Source of the DNA: Sva-07 sp963752815
Lineage (GTDB): Bacteria; Actinomycetota; Acidimicrobiia; Acidimicrobiales; Ilumatobacteraceae
Assembly: GCA_963752815.1 (NCBI GenBank)
Contig: CAVVZI010000015.1
Coordinates: forward strand, 682,001-746,000
Reading direction: 5' to 3'
Length of the DNA stretch: 64,000 nt
Made by a program: the position numbers and the translations under genes
Shown here: piece by piece, positions 54,498 to 62,902 of the stretch
How positions within the stretch are numbered: the stretch's first letter is position 1
Layout of the letters: the number at the start of each line of letters is the position of its first letter
The notes under the pieces: generated by a model
What the model was told of the DNA's origin: nothing
Seen by the model: the letters and a program-made list of their open reading frames with translations, nothing else
Databases searched by the model: none

Positions 54498-55156
54498 GCC
54501 AGAGTTCCTCCTGGCAGAACCAATCGAAGGGCGACGGCACGGTCCAGGTCCACCGGATCCTCGAGGTCGCCACCGTGCTGCTGCTCGCGCTGGCCACCGT
54601 CGGGTCCGCATGGTGCGCCTATCAGGTGTCGCAGTGGAACGGCATCGACACCGATCTGGCGCGGGCGTCGGCGGCCGCCCGGTTGAACGGTTCGCGCGAG
54701 TACGCGCTCGCCACCCAGAAGGTGGCCTACGACGCCGCCGTCGCCACGCAGTACGCCGAAGCGGTGGTCGCGCAGAACGTCCCCCTCCAGACGTTCCTGC
54801 GCAAGACCATCGTGCGTCCCGGTTTCCTGCCGATCCTCGACGAGTGGGAGGCGGTCATCGACGAAACGGGTGAGCCGCCGCCGAACCTCGTCGAGAACCA
54901 GGAGTACCTCGACGACCTCTTCGCCGAGGCCAATCGGTACGACGACGAGGCGGCGGCGTTGTCGGCGCAGGGCGACGAGGCCAAGCAGCACGCCGACGAC
55001 TACATCCAGACGACGCTGTTCATGGCGAGCGCACTCTTCTTCGCCGGCGTCACCGCCTCCTTCTCGAGTCGGTTCACCCGGTTGATCCTGCTGGCCGCGT
55101 CGCTCGTCACGTTGGCCTACGCCGCGTCGCGCATCGCCGGGTACCCGGTCGCCTGA
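54494..55156 (+). CDS. membrane protein of unknown function
   Basis: This 220-residue protein starts at GTG 54494, overlapping the SPFH stop. One TM helix sits near residues 23-45 (EVATVLLLALATVGSAWCAY). A long Ala/Glu-rich helical region follows (ARASAAARLNGSREYALATQ to DDEAAALSAQGDEAKQHADD). Two close hydrophobic helices end the protein (TTLFMASALFFAGVTASF, LILLAASLVTLAYAA). The layout recalls DUF4337-type proteins, without certainty. The overlap with the SPFH gene suggests they act together. Confidence 0.75.
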   Translation: MSQSSSWQNQSKGDGTVQVHRILEVATVLLLALATVGSAWCAYQVSQWNGIDTDLARASAAARLNGSREYALATQKVAYDAAVATQYAEAVVAQNVPLQTFLRKTIVRPGFLPILDEWEAVIDETGEPPPNLVENQEYLDDLFAEANRYDDEAAALSAQGDEAKQHADDYIQTTLFMASALFFAGVTASFSSRFTRLILLAASLVTLAYAASRIAGYPVA

Positions 55157-55189
55157 TCAGGCCACCGGGCACCCGGTCGCTTGATCAGG
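55137..55189. repeat. tandem imperfect 28-bp repeat
   Basis: Two 25-bp copies (55137-55161 and 55165-55189, period 28) differ at two positions, CCGGGTACCCGGTCGCCTGA versus CCGGGCACCCGGTCGCTTGA. They span the convergent ends of the membrane-protein gene and the NTF2-like gene, so each gene's stop lies in one copy. Confidence 0.7.
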
Positions 55190-55607
55190 CGGCGTTCGGG
55201 AGCGGGCCGAAGAACCCGACGATGCGGGTGAGCCGACCCTCGGCGTCGATCTCGACGATGTCGGTTCCGGTGACGGCCGCGGTGCCGTCCGGAGCGACGA
55301 GCTCCCAGCCGTAACGCGCGAACGTGTGATGGGCGTCGATGTCGGTGGTCCGGCGGAACGTGTGCCCGGCATAGTGCGTGAGCACGACGTCGGTCATCGC
55401 GGCGATGGCGTCGAGGCCCTCACCTTCGAAGGGCGGGTCGAACAAGGCTCCGGTCGGAGCCCAGACGGCGGCCAGCAGTTCGGCCCTCGTGGCGGGGTCG
55501 GGTTCGCAGTACGCCTTCAGGTGGGTGTCGACAGCGACGCTCAGGGTGGGCGTGCCGGCGACGGGTGTGGTGGTGGTGGGTGTGGTGGTGTTGGTCATGT
55601 GGTTCAT
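55185..55607 (-). CDS. nuclear transport factor 2-like (SnoaL) protein
   Basis: This 140-residue NTF2-fold protein has THLKAYCEPDPATRAELLAA, FDPPFEGEGLDAIAAM, TDIDAHHTFARYGWELVAPD and TGTDIVEIDAEGRLTRIVGFFGP, the usual curved-sheet pattern of SnoaL-like proteins. A Thr/Pro-rich N-terminal segment (residues 5-22) is unusual. Function is unknown. It is divergent from the HTH regulator gene, with two palindromic operators between them, so it is probably the regulated target. Confidence 0.82.
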   Translation of the reverse strand: MNHMTNTTTPTTTTPVAGTPTLSVAVDTHLKAYCEPDPATRAELLAAVWAPTGALFDPPFEGEGLDAIAAMTDVVLTHYAGHTFRRTTDIDAHHTFARYGWELVAPDGTAAVTGTDIVEIDAEGRLTRIVGFFGPLPNAA

Positions 55608-55633
55608 CGTGCGCTCGCCGCCGGGCGATGGCG

Positions 55634-55673
55634 ATGACCCGTCAGGTCATGCGGACATGACCTGACAGGTCAT
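55634..55673. promoter_or_regulatory. two tandem 17-bp operators
   Basis: ATGACCTGACAGGTCAT (55657-55673) is a perfect dyad. ATGACCCGTCAGGTCAT (55634-55650) is the same site with two mismatched central positions. Start-to-start spacing is 23 bp, about two helical turns. They lie between the NTF2-like gene and the HTH regulator, so autoregulation and control of the divergent gene are likely. Confidence 0.7.
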
Positions 55674-55707
55674 GTCGGCCGACCGGGTCGAGGGTTACCG
55701 TGCGCCC

Positions 55708-56499
55708 ATGGCGACGCTCACCATCGGCCCGTTGATGCGCGACTGGCGAACCCGGCGTGGCCGCAGTCAACTCGACCTGTCGCTCGACGTCGGCGTGTCG
55801 ACGCGGCACCTCAGCTACGTGGAGACGGGCAAGTCACGGCCGAGCCCCGAACTGGTGCTGGCGGTCGCCGAGCACCTCGAGGTCCCGCTCCGCGAGCGCA
55901 ACACCATGCTGCTCGCGGCCGGCTTCGCACCCCGCTACTCGCAGCGTGGGCTCGACGCACCAGCGATGCGTCAGATCGTGGTCGGCCTGCAACGGATGCT
56001 CGACGCCCACGATCCGTATCCCGGCGTGGTCATCGATCGCCAGTGGAACGTCGTGCTCGCCAATGATGCGGTCACCGCCCTCACCGCGGGCCTTCCGGCC
56101 GAAGTCGTCGAGCCACCCGTGAACGTGTTCCGGCTGTGTCTGCACCCGATGGGCCTCGCCGAACGGACGGCGAACTTCGCCGAGTGGGCCGAGTACCTGC
56201 TGCGCCAACTGCGCCGGACCATCGTGCTGACCGACGACGACGGCTTGCGGGCGATCGAGCAGGAGGTGCTCGCCTATCCGAACGTGGCCGCGCTCTCGCG
56301 CCACCGTGGAACACCGAGTGGGGACGAGCCGGCGATCCTCGTGCCGTTCGACCTGCGTGTCGACGACACGCTGACGCTGTCGTTCTTCACGACGCTGACC
56401 ACCTTCGGTACACCGCTCGACGTCACGCTCGACGAGTTGGCGGTGGAGCTGTTCTTCCCCGCCGACGACGTCACCGACCGGGCAGTACGAGCACGATGA
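55708..56499 (+). CDS. HTH (XRE/MmyB-like) transcriptional regulator
   Basis: This 263-residue regulator starts at ATG 55708. An XRE-type helix-turn-helix covers residues 7-65 (RDWRTRRGRSQLDLSLDVGV STRHLSYVETGKSRPSPELV, read as one continuous segment). The rest is an MmyB-like PAS-type ligand-binding domain (GVVIDRQWNVVLANDAVTAL, NVFRLCLHPMGLAERTANFA, TLSFFTTLTTFGTPLDVTLD), which in known members can bind fatty-acid-like ligands. Two palindromic sites just upstream are its likely operators. Confidence 0.88.
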   Translation: MATLTIGPLMRDWRTRRGRSQLDLSLDVGVSTRHLSYVETGKSRPSPELVLAVAEHLEVPLRERNTMLLAAGFAPRYSQRGLDAPAMRQIVVGLQRMLDAHDPYPGVVIDRQWNVVLANDAVTALTAGLPAEVVEPPVNVFRLCLHPMGLAERTANFAEWAEYLLRQLRRTIVLTDDDGLRAIEQEVLAYPNVAALSRHRGTPSGDEPAILVPFDLRVDDTLTLSFFTTLTTFGTPLDVTLDELAVELFFPADDVTDRAVRAR

Positions 56500-57135
56500 G
56501 GCGGTCGAGGAAGTCGGCGTCGAGGACGCCGCCGCTGAGCAGCCGTCGATAGATGAGGGGGCCGAGCAGCGCGTCGAGCACCAGCTCGATGTCGGTGTCG
56601 GCCGGCAGTTCGCCGCGGCCGATGGCCCGTTCGAGCACTTTCAGCACCGGTACCCGGCGGTTCTGGACGTAGTCGTCGACCGAGCTGCGCAGAGTGGCGT
56701 CGTGGGTCGCCATCTCGATGAGATGGGGCAGCACGTCGTTCATGCGGTCCTTCTTCGACATGCGGGCGATCATCTGACCGAGGCACAGACGGAGGTCCTC
56801 GACCACCCCGCCGGTGTCGACGTCGTCGAGCGGTTGCATCGCCGACTGCAACGCCTGGAGGACCAGGATCTCCTTCGAGGGCCAGCGCCGGTAGATCGTG
56901 GCCTTCGACACACCGGCCCGCTGGGCCAGCTCGTCCATCGACATGCCCTTGATGCCGACTTCGCCGGCCAGCTCGAGCGTCGCGGCGAGGATCGATTCGT
57001 CGAACTTCTTCGACCGGGGACGCCCGCGTCGGGGTGCGTCGTCGGTGCAGGGCTCCTCGTCGCGCGGGTCTCGGCGTCGGGACCGGCGTCCGCGGCGAAA
57101 TCCCCGATGGGTTCGACCTTCACGGCGTCCATCAT
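56471..57135 (-). CDS. TetR family regulator (5' end disrupted)
   Basis: The clean open frame with an ATG begins only at 56944 (MSMDELAQRAGVSKATIYRR), inside the HTH. The expected N-terminal helix is encoded upstream in the same frame (RPRSKKFDESILAATLELAG EVGIKG, read continuously), but that frame has no ATG, GTG or TTG. ATGs at 57132/57135 (MMDAVKVEPIGDFAADAG) lie in another frame and would join with one missing base. The C-terminal part is a TetR ligand domain. It follows the MFS gene on the same strand and is its likely repressor. Confidence 0.8.
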
Positions 57136-57165
57136 TGCCGCGTCGGCGATGGCGGTCGGCACGAC

Positions 57166-58896
57166 TCAGTTCCCGGCGATCGGAATGGGGATGTGGTCCT
57201 CGTCGTGGACCGAGTCGTGACCCTCGACCGTTTCGACGTCGAACTCGGCCAGCACGTCGCCGTCGAAGGCGCCAGGTCCGAAGTACACGGTGTCCGAGTC
57301 ATCGACGGGATCGAGGAGCGGGAGACCCGGCATCGTTGCCTCACGGGCGTGGGAGGGGAGGAACCGCCAGGCGACGATTCCCGCGATGATGACGACGAAG
57401 GCCGAGATCCGCAGGCCGATCGACAGCGCATCGACGAAGCTGTTACTGGCCGCAGCGAGGAAGTCGGCGCTCTGGCGTCCCATGTCTGCCGCCACACCTT
57501 GCGCGGCGCCGAGCGACGACTGGGCGGTGGCGGTCTCGGAGGCGTTCAGGCCGAACTGCGATGCCGCCGAAGCGATGTGGGCGGCGTACACGCTCGAGAC
57601 GACCGAGCCGATGATGGCGACGCCGAGGGCGCCGCCGACCTGCCGTGTGGTGTCGTTGATCGCCGAGCCCACGCCGGCCTTCTCACGAGGGAGTGATCCC
57701 ATCACCGATTCGGTGGCGGGCGCCATCGTCATGCCCATGCCGGCGGCCATCACCATGAAGAACGAGATGACCATCGGGTACGGCGAGTCGGCGGCGATCG
57801 TCGACAGCAGCAACAGGCCCGTCGTGACGAGGGTGAGGCCGATCAGCACGACGCGCTTGGTGCCGGCTCGTTCGACGAAGCGCGCCGACAACGGAGCGAC
57901 GATCATCATCGTGGCGGCGTACGGGAGCAGGTGCACGCCGGCTTGGAGCGGGCTGTAGCCGTGCACGAGCTGCCAGTACTGCGTCATCAGGAACAGTGAG
58001 CCCATGAGGGCGAAGAACACGATCGTGATCGTGCCGCTGGCCGCGCTGAATCGTGCACTCCGGAACACCGACAGGTCGAGCATCGGTGTCGGGTTGTGGC
58101 GTTCCCAGGCGATGAAGCTACCGAGGGCCGTGATGGCGACGAGGAACGATCCGAGCACCACCGGGTCGGTCCATCCGTTCCCGGGGCCTTCGATGATGCC
58201 GAACAGCAGGGTGGCGAGGCCGATGAAGGAGAGGACCGCGCCGATCGGGTCGAGTTTGCTCTGGTTGGGATCGCGTGACGTCGGAACGAAGATCATGCCG
58301 AGGATGAGGGCGGTGATGCCGATGGGCAGGTTCACCCAGAACACCGACTGCCACGAGAAGTGCTCGAGCAGGAAGCCGCCGGTCATCGGACCGATGGCCA
58401 CGCCGAGACCGGAGAAGCCGGCCCAGATCGCGATCGCCCGGCCTCGTTCCCGGGGGTCGCGGAAGACGTTCATCAGGATCGACAAGGTGGCGGGCATGAT
58501 CAGCGCGCCGCCGATGCCCATGAACGCCCGGGTGAAGATCAGCTGGTTCGCCGTCTCGGACATGGCGGCGGCGATCGAGCCCATCCCGAACAGCACGATG
58601 CCGAGCTGCAGGGCGCCCTTGCGGCCGAACCGGTCGGACAGGCTGCCGGTGGTGAGCAGGAGCCCGGCGAACACGAGGACGTAGGAGTCGACGATCCACT
58701 GGACCTGGCTGTTGGTGGCGCCGAGGTCGGTCATCAACGACGGGATGGCGACGTTGAGGATCGTGTTGTCCATCACGATGATCAGCAGGCTCATGCAGAG
58801 CACGCCGAGGATGAGCCACCGTCGTTCGTGGACCTTGGGGTCGATGGGGTCGACCTCCATCATCTCCACGACCTCGGTTGTTGCACTGCTGGGCAT
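57166..58896 (-). CDS. DHA2 family MFS multidrug transporter
   Basis: This 576-residue 14-TM proton-coupled efflux pump has motif C-type and DHA2 landmarks: MDNTILNVAIPSLMTDLG, GSLSDRFGRKGALQLG, FMGIGGALIMPATLSILMNV, GPMTGGFLLEHFSWQSVFWV NLP (contiguous) and SAINDTTRQVGGALGVAIIG. A cytoplasmic acidic tail ends the protein. A TetR-type operator sits 14 bp upstream of its ATG, and the TetR gene follows it, so it is likely induced by its own substrate. Confidence 0.94.
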   Translation of the reverse strand: MPSSATTEVVEMMEVDPIDPKVHERRWLILGVLCMSLLIIVMDNTILNVAIPSLMTDLGATNSQVQWIVDSYVLVFAGLLLTTGSLSDRFGRKGALQLGIVLFGMGSIAAAMSETANQLIFTRAFMGIGGALIMPATLSILMNVFRDPRERGRAIAIWAGFSGLGVAIGPMTGGFLLEHFSWQSVFWVNLPIGITALILGMIFVPTSRDPNQSKLDPIGAVLSFIGLATLLFGIIEGPGNGWTDPVVLGSFLVAITALGSFIAWERHNPTPMLDLSVFRSARFSAASGTITIVFFALMGSLFLMTQYWQLVHGYSPLQAGVHLLPYAATMMIVAPLSARFVERAGTKRVVLIGLTLVTTGLLLLSTIAADSPYPMVISFFMVMAAGMGMTMAPATESVMGSLPREKAGVGSAINDTTRQVGGALGVAIIGSVVSSVYAAHIASAASQFGLNASETATAQSSLGAAQGVAADMGRQSADFLAAASNSFVDALSIGLRISAFVVIIAGIVAWRFLPSHAREATMPGLPLLDPVDDSDTVYFGPGAFDGDVLAEFDVETVEGHDSVHDEDHIPIPIAGN

Positions 58897-58910
58897 TCGT
58901 GAACCTCTTC

Positions 58911-58941
58911 TTTACGATACGAAACCGACCAGTATCGTAAA
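58911..58941. promoter_or_regulatory. TetR-type operator upstream of MFS gene
   Basis: This 31-bp dyad has perfect 10-bp arms TTTACGATAC / GTATCGTAAA and an 11-bp spacer, ending 14 bp from the MFS start codon on the minus strand. AT content is far above its surroundings. Location and form fit repression by the TetR protein at 56471. Confidence 0.75.
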
Positions 58942-59043
58942 CCATCGAAGATCGGTGTTCGCTTCCCGATCGCCCCCGATCCGTCCGTGACATCCGTCGC
59001 ACCCTCCTCCACCCGCGGCAATCCGTCGGACGCCCTCAATCAG

Positions 59044-59095
59044 CGTTTGCGTCGGGATTTGTGAGGACAGGTGCGCGGAAATGCTGACGCAAACG
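59044..59095. repeat. palindromic element family A, copy 3
   Basis: This 52-bp element has perfect 10-bp ends CGTTTGCGTC / GACGCAAACG, a degenerate interior sharing GGTGCGCGGAAAT with copy 1, and CCCTCAA upstream. It lies between the efflux gene and glcF in a 208-bp gap that otherwise holds the operator and nothing else recognisable. Confidence 0.75.
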
Positions 59096-59149
59096 CCGGT
59101 GGGAGGACCGGGGGAGGGCCGGCGGCCGGGCCTGACGAGGCGGTGCGGC

Positions 59150-60379
59150 TCAGGTGGGGGCGGTGCGGAGAGCTCGGTCGACGAGCTGCATCGGGTGGAC
59201 GGTGGCGACGCCGCGGGCGGCGAGGTGCATCGAGCAGCCGGGGTTGGCGCTCGCCACCACGTCGGGAGCGGCGCGCTCGATCGAACCGAGCTTGCGGGCC
59301 CGGATCTGATCGGCGAGTTCGGGTTGGAAGACCGAATACGCACCGCCCGCGCCACAGCACAAGCCGTCGTCGTCGAGTTCGACCAGCTCGCGCACGCACG
59401 GTGCCAGCACGGTGCGGGTGGCGAGGTGGACGCGCTGGACGTGGCGGAGATGACACGGATCCTGGATCGCCACGCGCAGGTCGAGCGGTGTCACCGTCGG
59501 GAGCCGGTCGAGATGCAGCGCCAGGAATTCCTGGATGTCGACGACCCGGCCGGCGAACTCGGCGGCCTCCGCCGTGCCCAGCAGGTGGCCGTAGTCCTTC
59601 ATCGCCGCCCCGCACCCGGCCGAATCGACGATCACCGGGATGTCCGGATCGAGCCGCTCGATCATCCGTTCCGCGAACGCCCGGGTGTCATCGGTGAACC
59701 CGGCATGGGCGTGCAACGCGCCGCAACACGGGGCGAGCGATCCCGTCAGTTCGACCTCGAAGCCGGCGGCTGCCAACACACGCTGTCCGGCCTGATGCAC
59801 GTCGCGCTGCCACGCATCCATCACGCACCCCGTGAACAGGTACACCCGGGCCCCCTCAACCCTCGTTTGCGTCGGGATTTCCGAGGGCCTGTCCCCCGAA
59901 AATCCCGACGCAAACGTGGATTGGGCCGGTGCTGATGTGGGTTTCGGTTGGCGGAGGGGGATCGGGGTGGCGAGGCCGAAGCGATCCGGGACGACGTGGA
60001 GGCGTTGCGCCACACCGAGCGCCACCGAGCCGGCGCGCAGCAGCCGAGGATGCCCGAGCGGGCTCAACGCCAGCCGCTGCCAGCGGGGGGTGACGCCCTG
60101 ATCGACGAGCGCCTCCCGGGTGCGTTCCATCAGCCGCCCGTACGGGACGTCGGACGGACACGCCGGCTCGCACCCCCGGCACTGCACGCAGGTCTCGAAC
60201 GCGTCGACCACCTCGTCGGTGAGCGGCGCGTCGTGCAGTTGCACCTCCCGCATCAGGGCGATGCGGCCGCGCGGCGACATGGTTTCGTCGCCGGTCACCC
60301 GAAACGTCGGGCACGCCGACAGGCAGAGTCCGCACTGCACGCACGTGTTCAGTTCGTCGTTGTCGATCCCGAGATCCAT
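59150..60379 (-). CDS. glcF: glycolate oxidase iron-sulfur subunit GlcF
   Basis: This 409-residue electron-transfer subunit has two [4Fe-4S] motifs, CVQCGLCLSACP and CVQCRGCEPACP, and two CCG-type cysteine domains (LFTGCVMDAWQRD, PCCGALHAHAG; QDPCHLRHVQ, LCCGAGGAYSVFQ). Residues about 155-172 (TFASGFSGDRPSEIPTQT within a longer extra linker) are encoded by a family-A palindrome inserted in frame between the ferredoxin part and the first CCG domain. It forms a complex with GlcD and GlcE oxidising glycolate to glyoxylate. Confidence 0.93.
   Translation of the reverse strand: MDLGIDNDELNTCVQCGLCLSACPTFRVTGDETMSPRGRIALMREVQLHDAPLTDEVVDAFETCVQCRGCEPACPSDVPYGRLMERTREALVDQGVTPRWQRLALSPLGHPRLLRAGSVALGVAQRLHVVPDRFGLATPIPLRQPKPTSAPAQSTFASGFSGDRPSEIPTQTRVEGARVYLFTGCVMDAWQRDVHQAGQRVLAAAGFEVELTGSLAPCCGALHAHAGFTDDTRAFAERMIERLDPDIPVIVDSAGCGAAMKDYGHLLGTAEAAEFAGRVVDIQEFLALHLDRLPTVTPLDLRVAIQDPCHLRHVQRVHLATRTVLAPCVRELVELDDDGLCCGAGGAYSVFQPELADQIRARKLGSIERAAPDVVASANPGCSMHLAARGVATVHPMQLVDRALRTAPT
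59864..59916. repeat. palindromic element family A, copy 4 (inside glcF)
   Basis: This 53-bp element begins CGTTTGCGTCGGGATTTCCG and ends with the near-complement; the left flank is CCCCCTCAA. It lies wholly inside the glcF coding sequence and is translated in frame with no stop. Its sequence is closest to copy 2 at 38566. Confidence 0.82.
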
Positions 60380-60402
60380 CCGTGACCTTCCTCAGCGCAC
60401 CG

Positions 60403-61347
60403 TCAGCGATCGAGCGGGTCGCGGCCGGGGTTGAGCCGCCCGCCCGGATCGAAATTGGCCTTCATCCGCTCGTGCAGCGCGCGGATCGGAGGGGTGACGG
60501 CCCGACGCGGTTGCGCAACGTCGCAGAACGCCAGCCCGACCCCGATCACCGCGACGAACCCGTGCCCATCGCCGGAGCCCGCGAGCGTCAGCGGGAGCGA
60601 GCGGAGTTCGGCGGGCGCGAGCGACCACCGCTGCGTTGGCAGGACCGGCGGTCCCGCGACGGGTTCGAACCCGCCGAACCGACCGAGCACGGCGCGTTCG
60701 GCGTCGATGTCGGCGCCGTGTCCCTCGAGCAGCACCCATGTGCGTTCGCCGTTCCACAGCACCGAACTCGAATGTTGGAGCGCGGCGAACGCGGCGAACG
60801 GGTCGACAGCGTCGGCCGCGAGCCACATCGATGCGGGCGGGATCGGATTGGTCCGCAGGATGACCTCGGCGAGCATGCCGAGCGTGCCGAGCGATCCGAC
60901 GAACAGTCGCGGCAGATCGAACCCGGTCACGTTCTTCACCGTCGGGCCCCCACCGTTGACGACCCGCCCTTCGGCCGACACGTACCGGATCTGCAACACG
61001 CTGGAGCGGAGCGTGCCCCGTCCGAGCGTGTGGATGTCGTTCTCGCCCACCATCACGGCACCGCCGACGGTGCCCCCGCGCTCGACGAGCGACGTGCGTT
61101 GCCCCCGCTCGCGGAGCGCGGCGTGCAACTCGGCGACCGGCGTGCCGGCGCGAACGCGAACGGTCATCTCCTCCGGGGCGTAGGTCACGATGCCGGAAGG
61201 GGCGGACACGATCCTCGTGCCCTCGGTCGAAGGTCCGCCGAGGTCCCAGCGCGTGCCGCCGCCGCGCACGGCGACCGGGCCGTCGGCGCCGACCTCGTCG
61301 GCGAAGGCCAGCAGCACCGGATCGCGATCGATGAGCGTGGCGCTCAT
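60403..61347 (-). CDS. glcE: glycolate oxidase FAD-binding subunit GlcE
   Basis: This subunit of about 314 residues starts at ATG 61347, overlapping the glcD stop (ATGA). It has the PCMH-type FAD-binding region VAVRGGGTRWDLGGP, VRVRAGTPVAELHAALRERG, LVERGGTVGGAVMVGENDIH and GPTVKNVTGFDLPRLFVGSLGTLGMLAEV. It ends in MKANFDPGGRLNPGR. It partners GlcD and GlcF in glycolate oxidation. Confidence 0.92.
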   Translation of the reverse strand: MSATLIDRDPVLLAFADEVGADGPVAVRGGGTRWDLGGPSTEGTRIVSAPSGIVTYAPEEMTVRVRAGTPVAELHAALRERGQRTSLVERGGTVGGAVMVGENDIHTLGRGTLRSSVLQIRYVSAEGRVVNGGGPTVKNVTGFDLPRLFVGSLGTLGMLAEVILRTNPIPPASMWLAADAVDPFAAFAALQHSSSVLWNGERTWVLLEGHGADIDAERAVLGRFGGFEPVAGPPVLPTQRWSLAPAELRSLPLTLAGSGDGHGFVAVIGVGLAFCDVAQPRRAVTPPIRALHERMKANFDPGGRLNPGRDPLDR

Positions 61348-62840
61348 CCCCACACCCCCGTCGGCACGCTGCGCAGCGCCTGGATGTCGGCGCAACTGTG
61401 CCCGATCGGCAGCACCTTGCCCGGATTCGTCCGGCACGTCGGGTCGAACGCTTTGCGCAGCCGCTCCTGATGGTCGAGGTCGTCGTCGGAGAACTGCCGC
61501 GACATGTACGCCTGCTTCTCGACGCCGATGCCGTGCTCACCCGACAGCACGCCGCCGGCATCGAGTGAGGCGGTGATGATCTCGGCTCCCGCGGCATGCA
61601 CCCGCTCGAGCACACCGGGCTCCCGTCCGTCGAACAGCAGCAGCGGATGCAGGTTCCCGTCCCCCGCGTGGAACACGTTCATCACGATCAGCTCGTGACG
61701 TTCCGCGATCTCGTAGATCTGCTCGAGCACCTCGGCCAGTCGCGCCCGTGGCACGACCGTGTCGTGGAGGTAGTAGTCGGGCGCGATCTGGGCGATCGCA
61801 CCGAAGGCCGTCTTGCGGCCCTTCCAGAGCAGCTGCCGTTCGGCGTCGGAGCCGGCGAGGCGCACCTCCGTCGCTCCGTGGCGCCTGCCGATGTCGGCGA
61901 TCGCGTCGGCGTCGATCGCCACTCCCGCCTCGAGCCCGTCGACCTCGGCGAGGAGCACGGCGGTGGCGTCGGTCGGGAAGCCGGCGTGCACGTAGTGCTC
62001 GACCGCCCGGGTGATCCGCTGGTCCATCACCTCCATCGCCGCGGGCACGACGCCGGCCGCGATCACGGCGCTGACCGTGTTGGCGGCGTCACTCATCCGG
62101 TCGAACGACAGCAGCATCGTCCGCACGGCCGGCCGGCTCTTCGTGAGGGTCACCGCGATCCGGGTGGCGATGCCCAACGTGCCCTCGCCGCCGACGAACA
62201 CCCCGCGCAGGTCGAGGCCGAGCGGCTCGGCATCGAGACCACCGAGCATCGCCACTTCACCGTCGGGCAGCACGACCTCGATCGCCTGCACGTGGGCGTT
62301 GGTGACACCGTCGGCGAGGCAATGCGGCCCGCCGGAGTTGTTGGCCACGTTGCCGCCGATGGTGCACACCTGCTGGCTCGACGGATCGGGGGCGAAGTGG
62401 AAGCCGAGCGGCGCGAGGTACTTGGTGAGGTCGAGGTTGACGACGCCGGGCTCGACCCAGGCGATGCGGTTGTCGAGATCGACGTCGAGAATCCGGTTCA
62501 TCCGGGTGAGCGAGACGACGACGGGCGCACCGAGTGGGATCGCCCCGCCGGCGAGCCCGGTGCCCGCACCACGGGGTACGACGGATCGCCCGTGCCGTGC
62601 GGCGATCCTCACGATCGCCTGCACGTCGCCGGTCGAGGTGGGGAAGCAGACCGGTCCGGCCACACCGCCGCGGAAGACGGACGCGTCGCGGCTCAGCAGC
62701 GAGCGTTCGGCCGCGTCGACGCGCACGCCGTCCACGCCGATCGCCGCGCGCAGGTCGGCGACGATCGCATCATCGACGGCGTCGCCCGAGTGGTGGACGG
62801 ACTGGTTGGCGCGTCGGCGCCGCCCCGGACGGAACATCAC
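61344..62840 (-). CDS. glcD: glycolate oxidase subunit GlcD
   Basis: This 498-residue FAD-linked oxidase has the PCMH site VVPRGAGTGLAGGAIPLG, NVANNSGGPHCLADGVT, GVFVGGEGTLGIATRIAV and C-terminal domain motifs NVFHAGDGNLHPLLLFDG and GGVLSGEHGIGVEKQAYMSR, carrying the His ligands typical of GlcD/D-lactate dehydrogenases. It is the first gene of glcD-glcE-glcF. It oxidises glycolate (or a close 2-hydroxy acid). Confidence 0.94.
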   Translation of the reverse strand: MMFRPGRRRRANQSVHHSGDAVDDAIVADLRAAIGVDGVRVDAAERSLLSRDASVFRGGVAGPVCFPTSTGDVQAIVRIAARHGRSVVPRGAGTGLAGGAIPLGAPVVVSLTRMNRILDVDLDNRIAWVEPGVVNLDLTKYLAPLGFHFAPDPSSQQVCTIGGNVANNSGGPHCLADGVTNAHVQAIEVVLPDGEVAMLGGLDAEPLGLDLRGVFVGGEGTLGIATRIAVTLTKSRPAVRTMLLSFDRMSDAANTVSAVIAAGVVPAAMEVMDQRITRAVEHYVHAGFPTDATAVLLAEVDGLEAGVAIDADAIADIGRRHGATEVRLAGSDAERQLLWKGRKTAFGAIAQIAPDYYLHDTVVPRARLAEVLEQIYEIAERHELIVMNVFHAGDGNLHPLLLFDGREPGVLERVHAAGAEIITASLDAGGVLSGEHGIGVEKQAYMSRQFSDDDLDHQERLRKAFDPTCRTNPGKVLPIGHSCADIQALRSVPTGVWG

Positions 62841-62902
62841 TGCTCACAGTACGACGGTGACCTCGTGGTGCTCACCGTCGGGTCCGTCCGGGCGCGGCCG
62901 GG

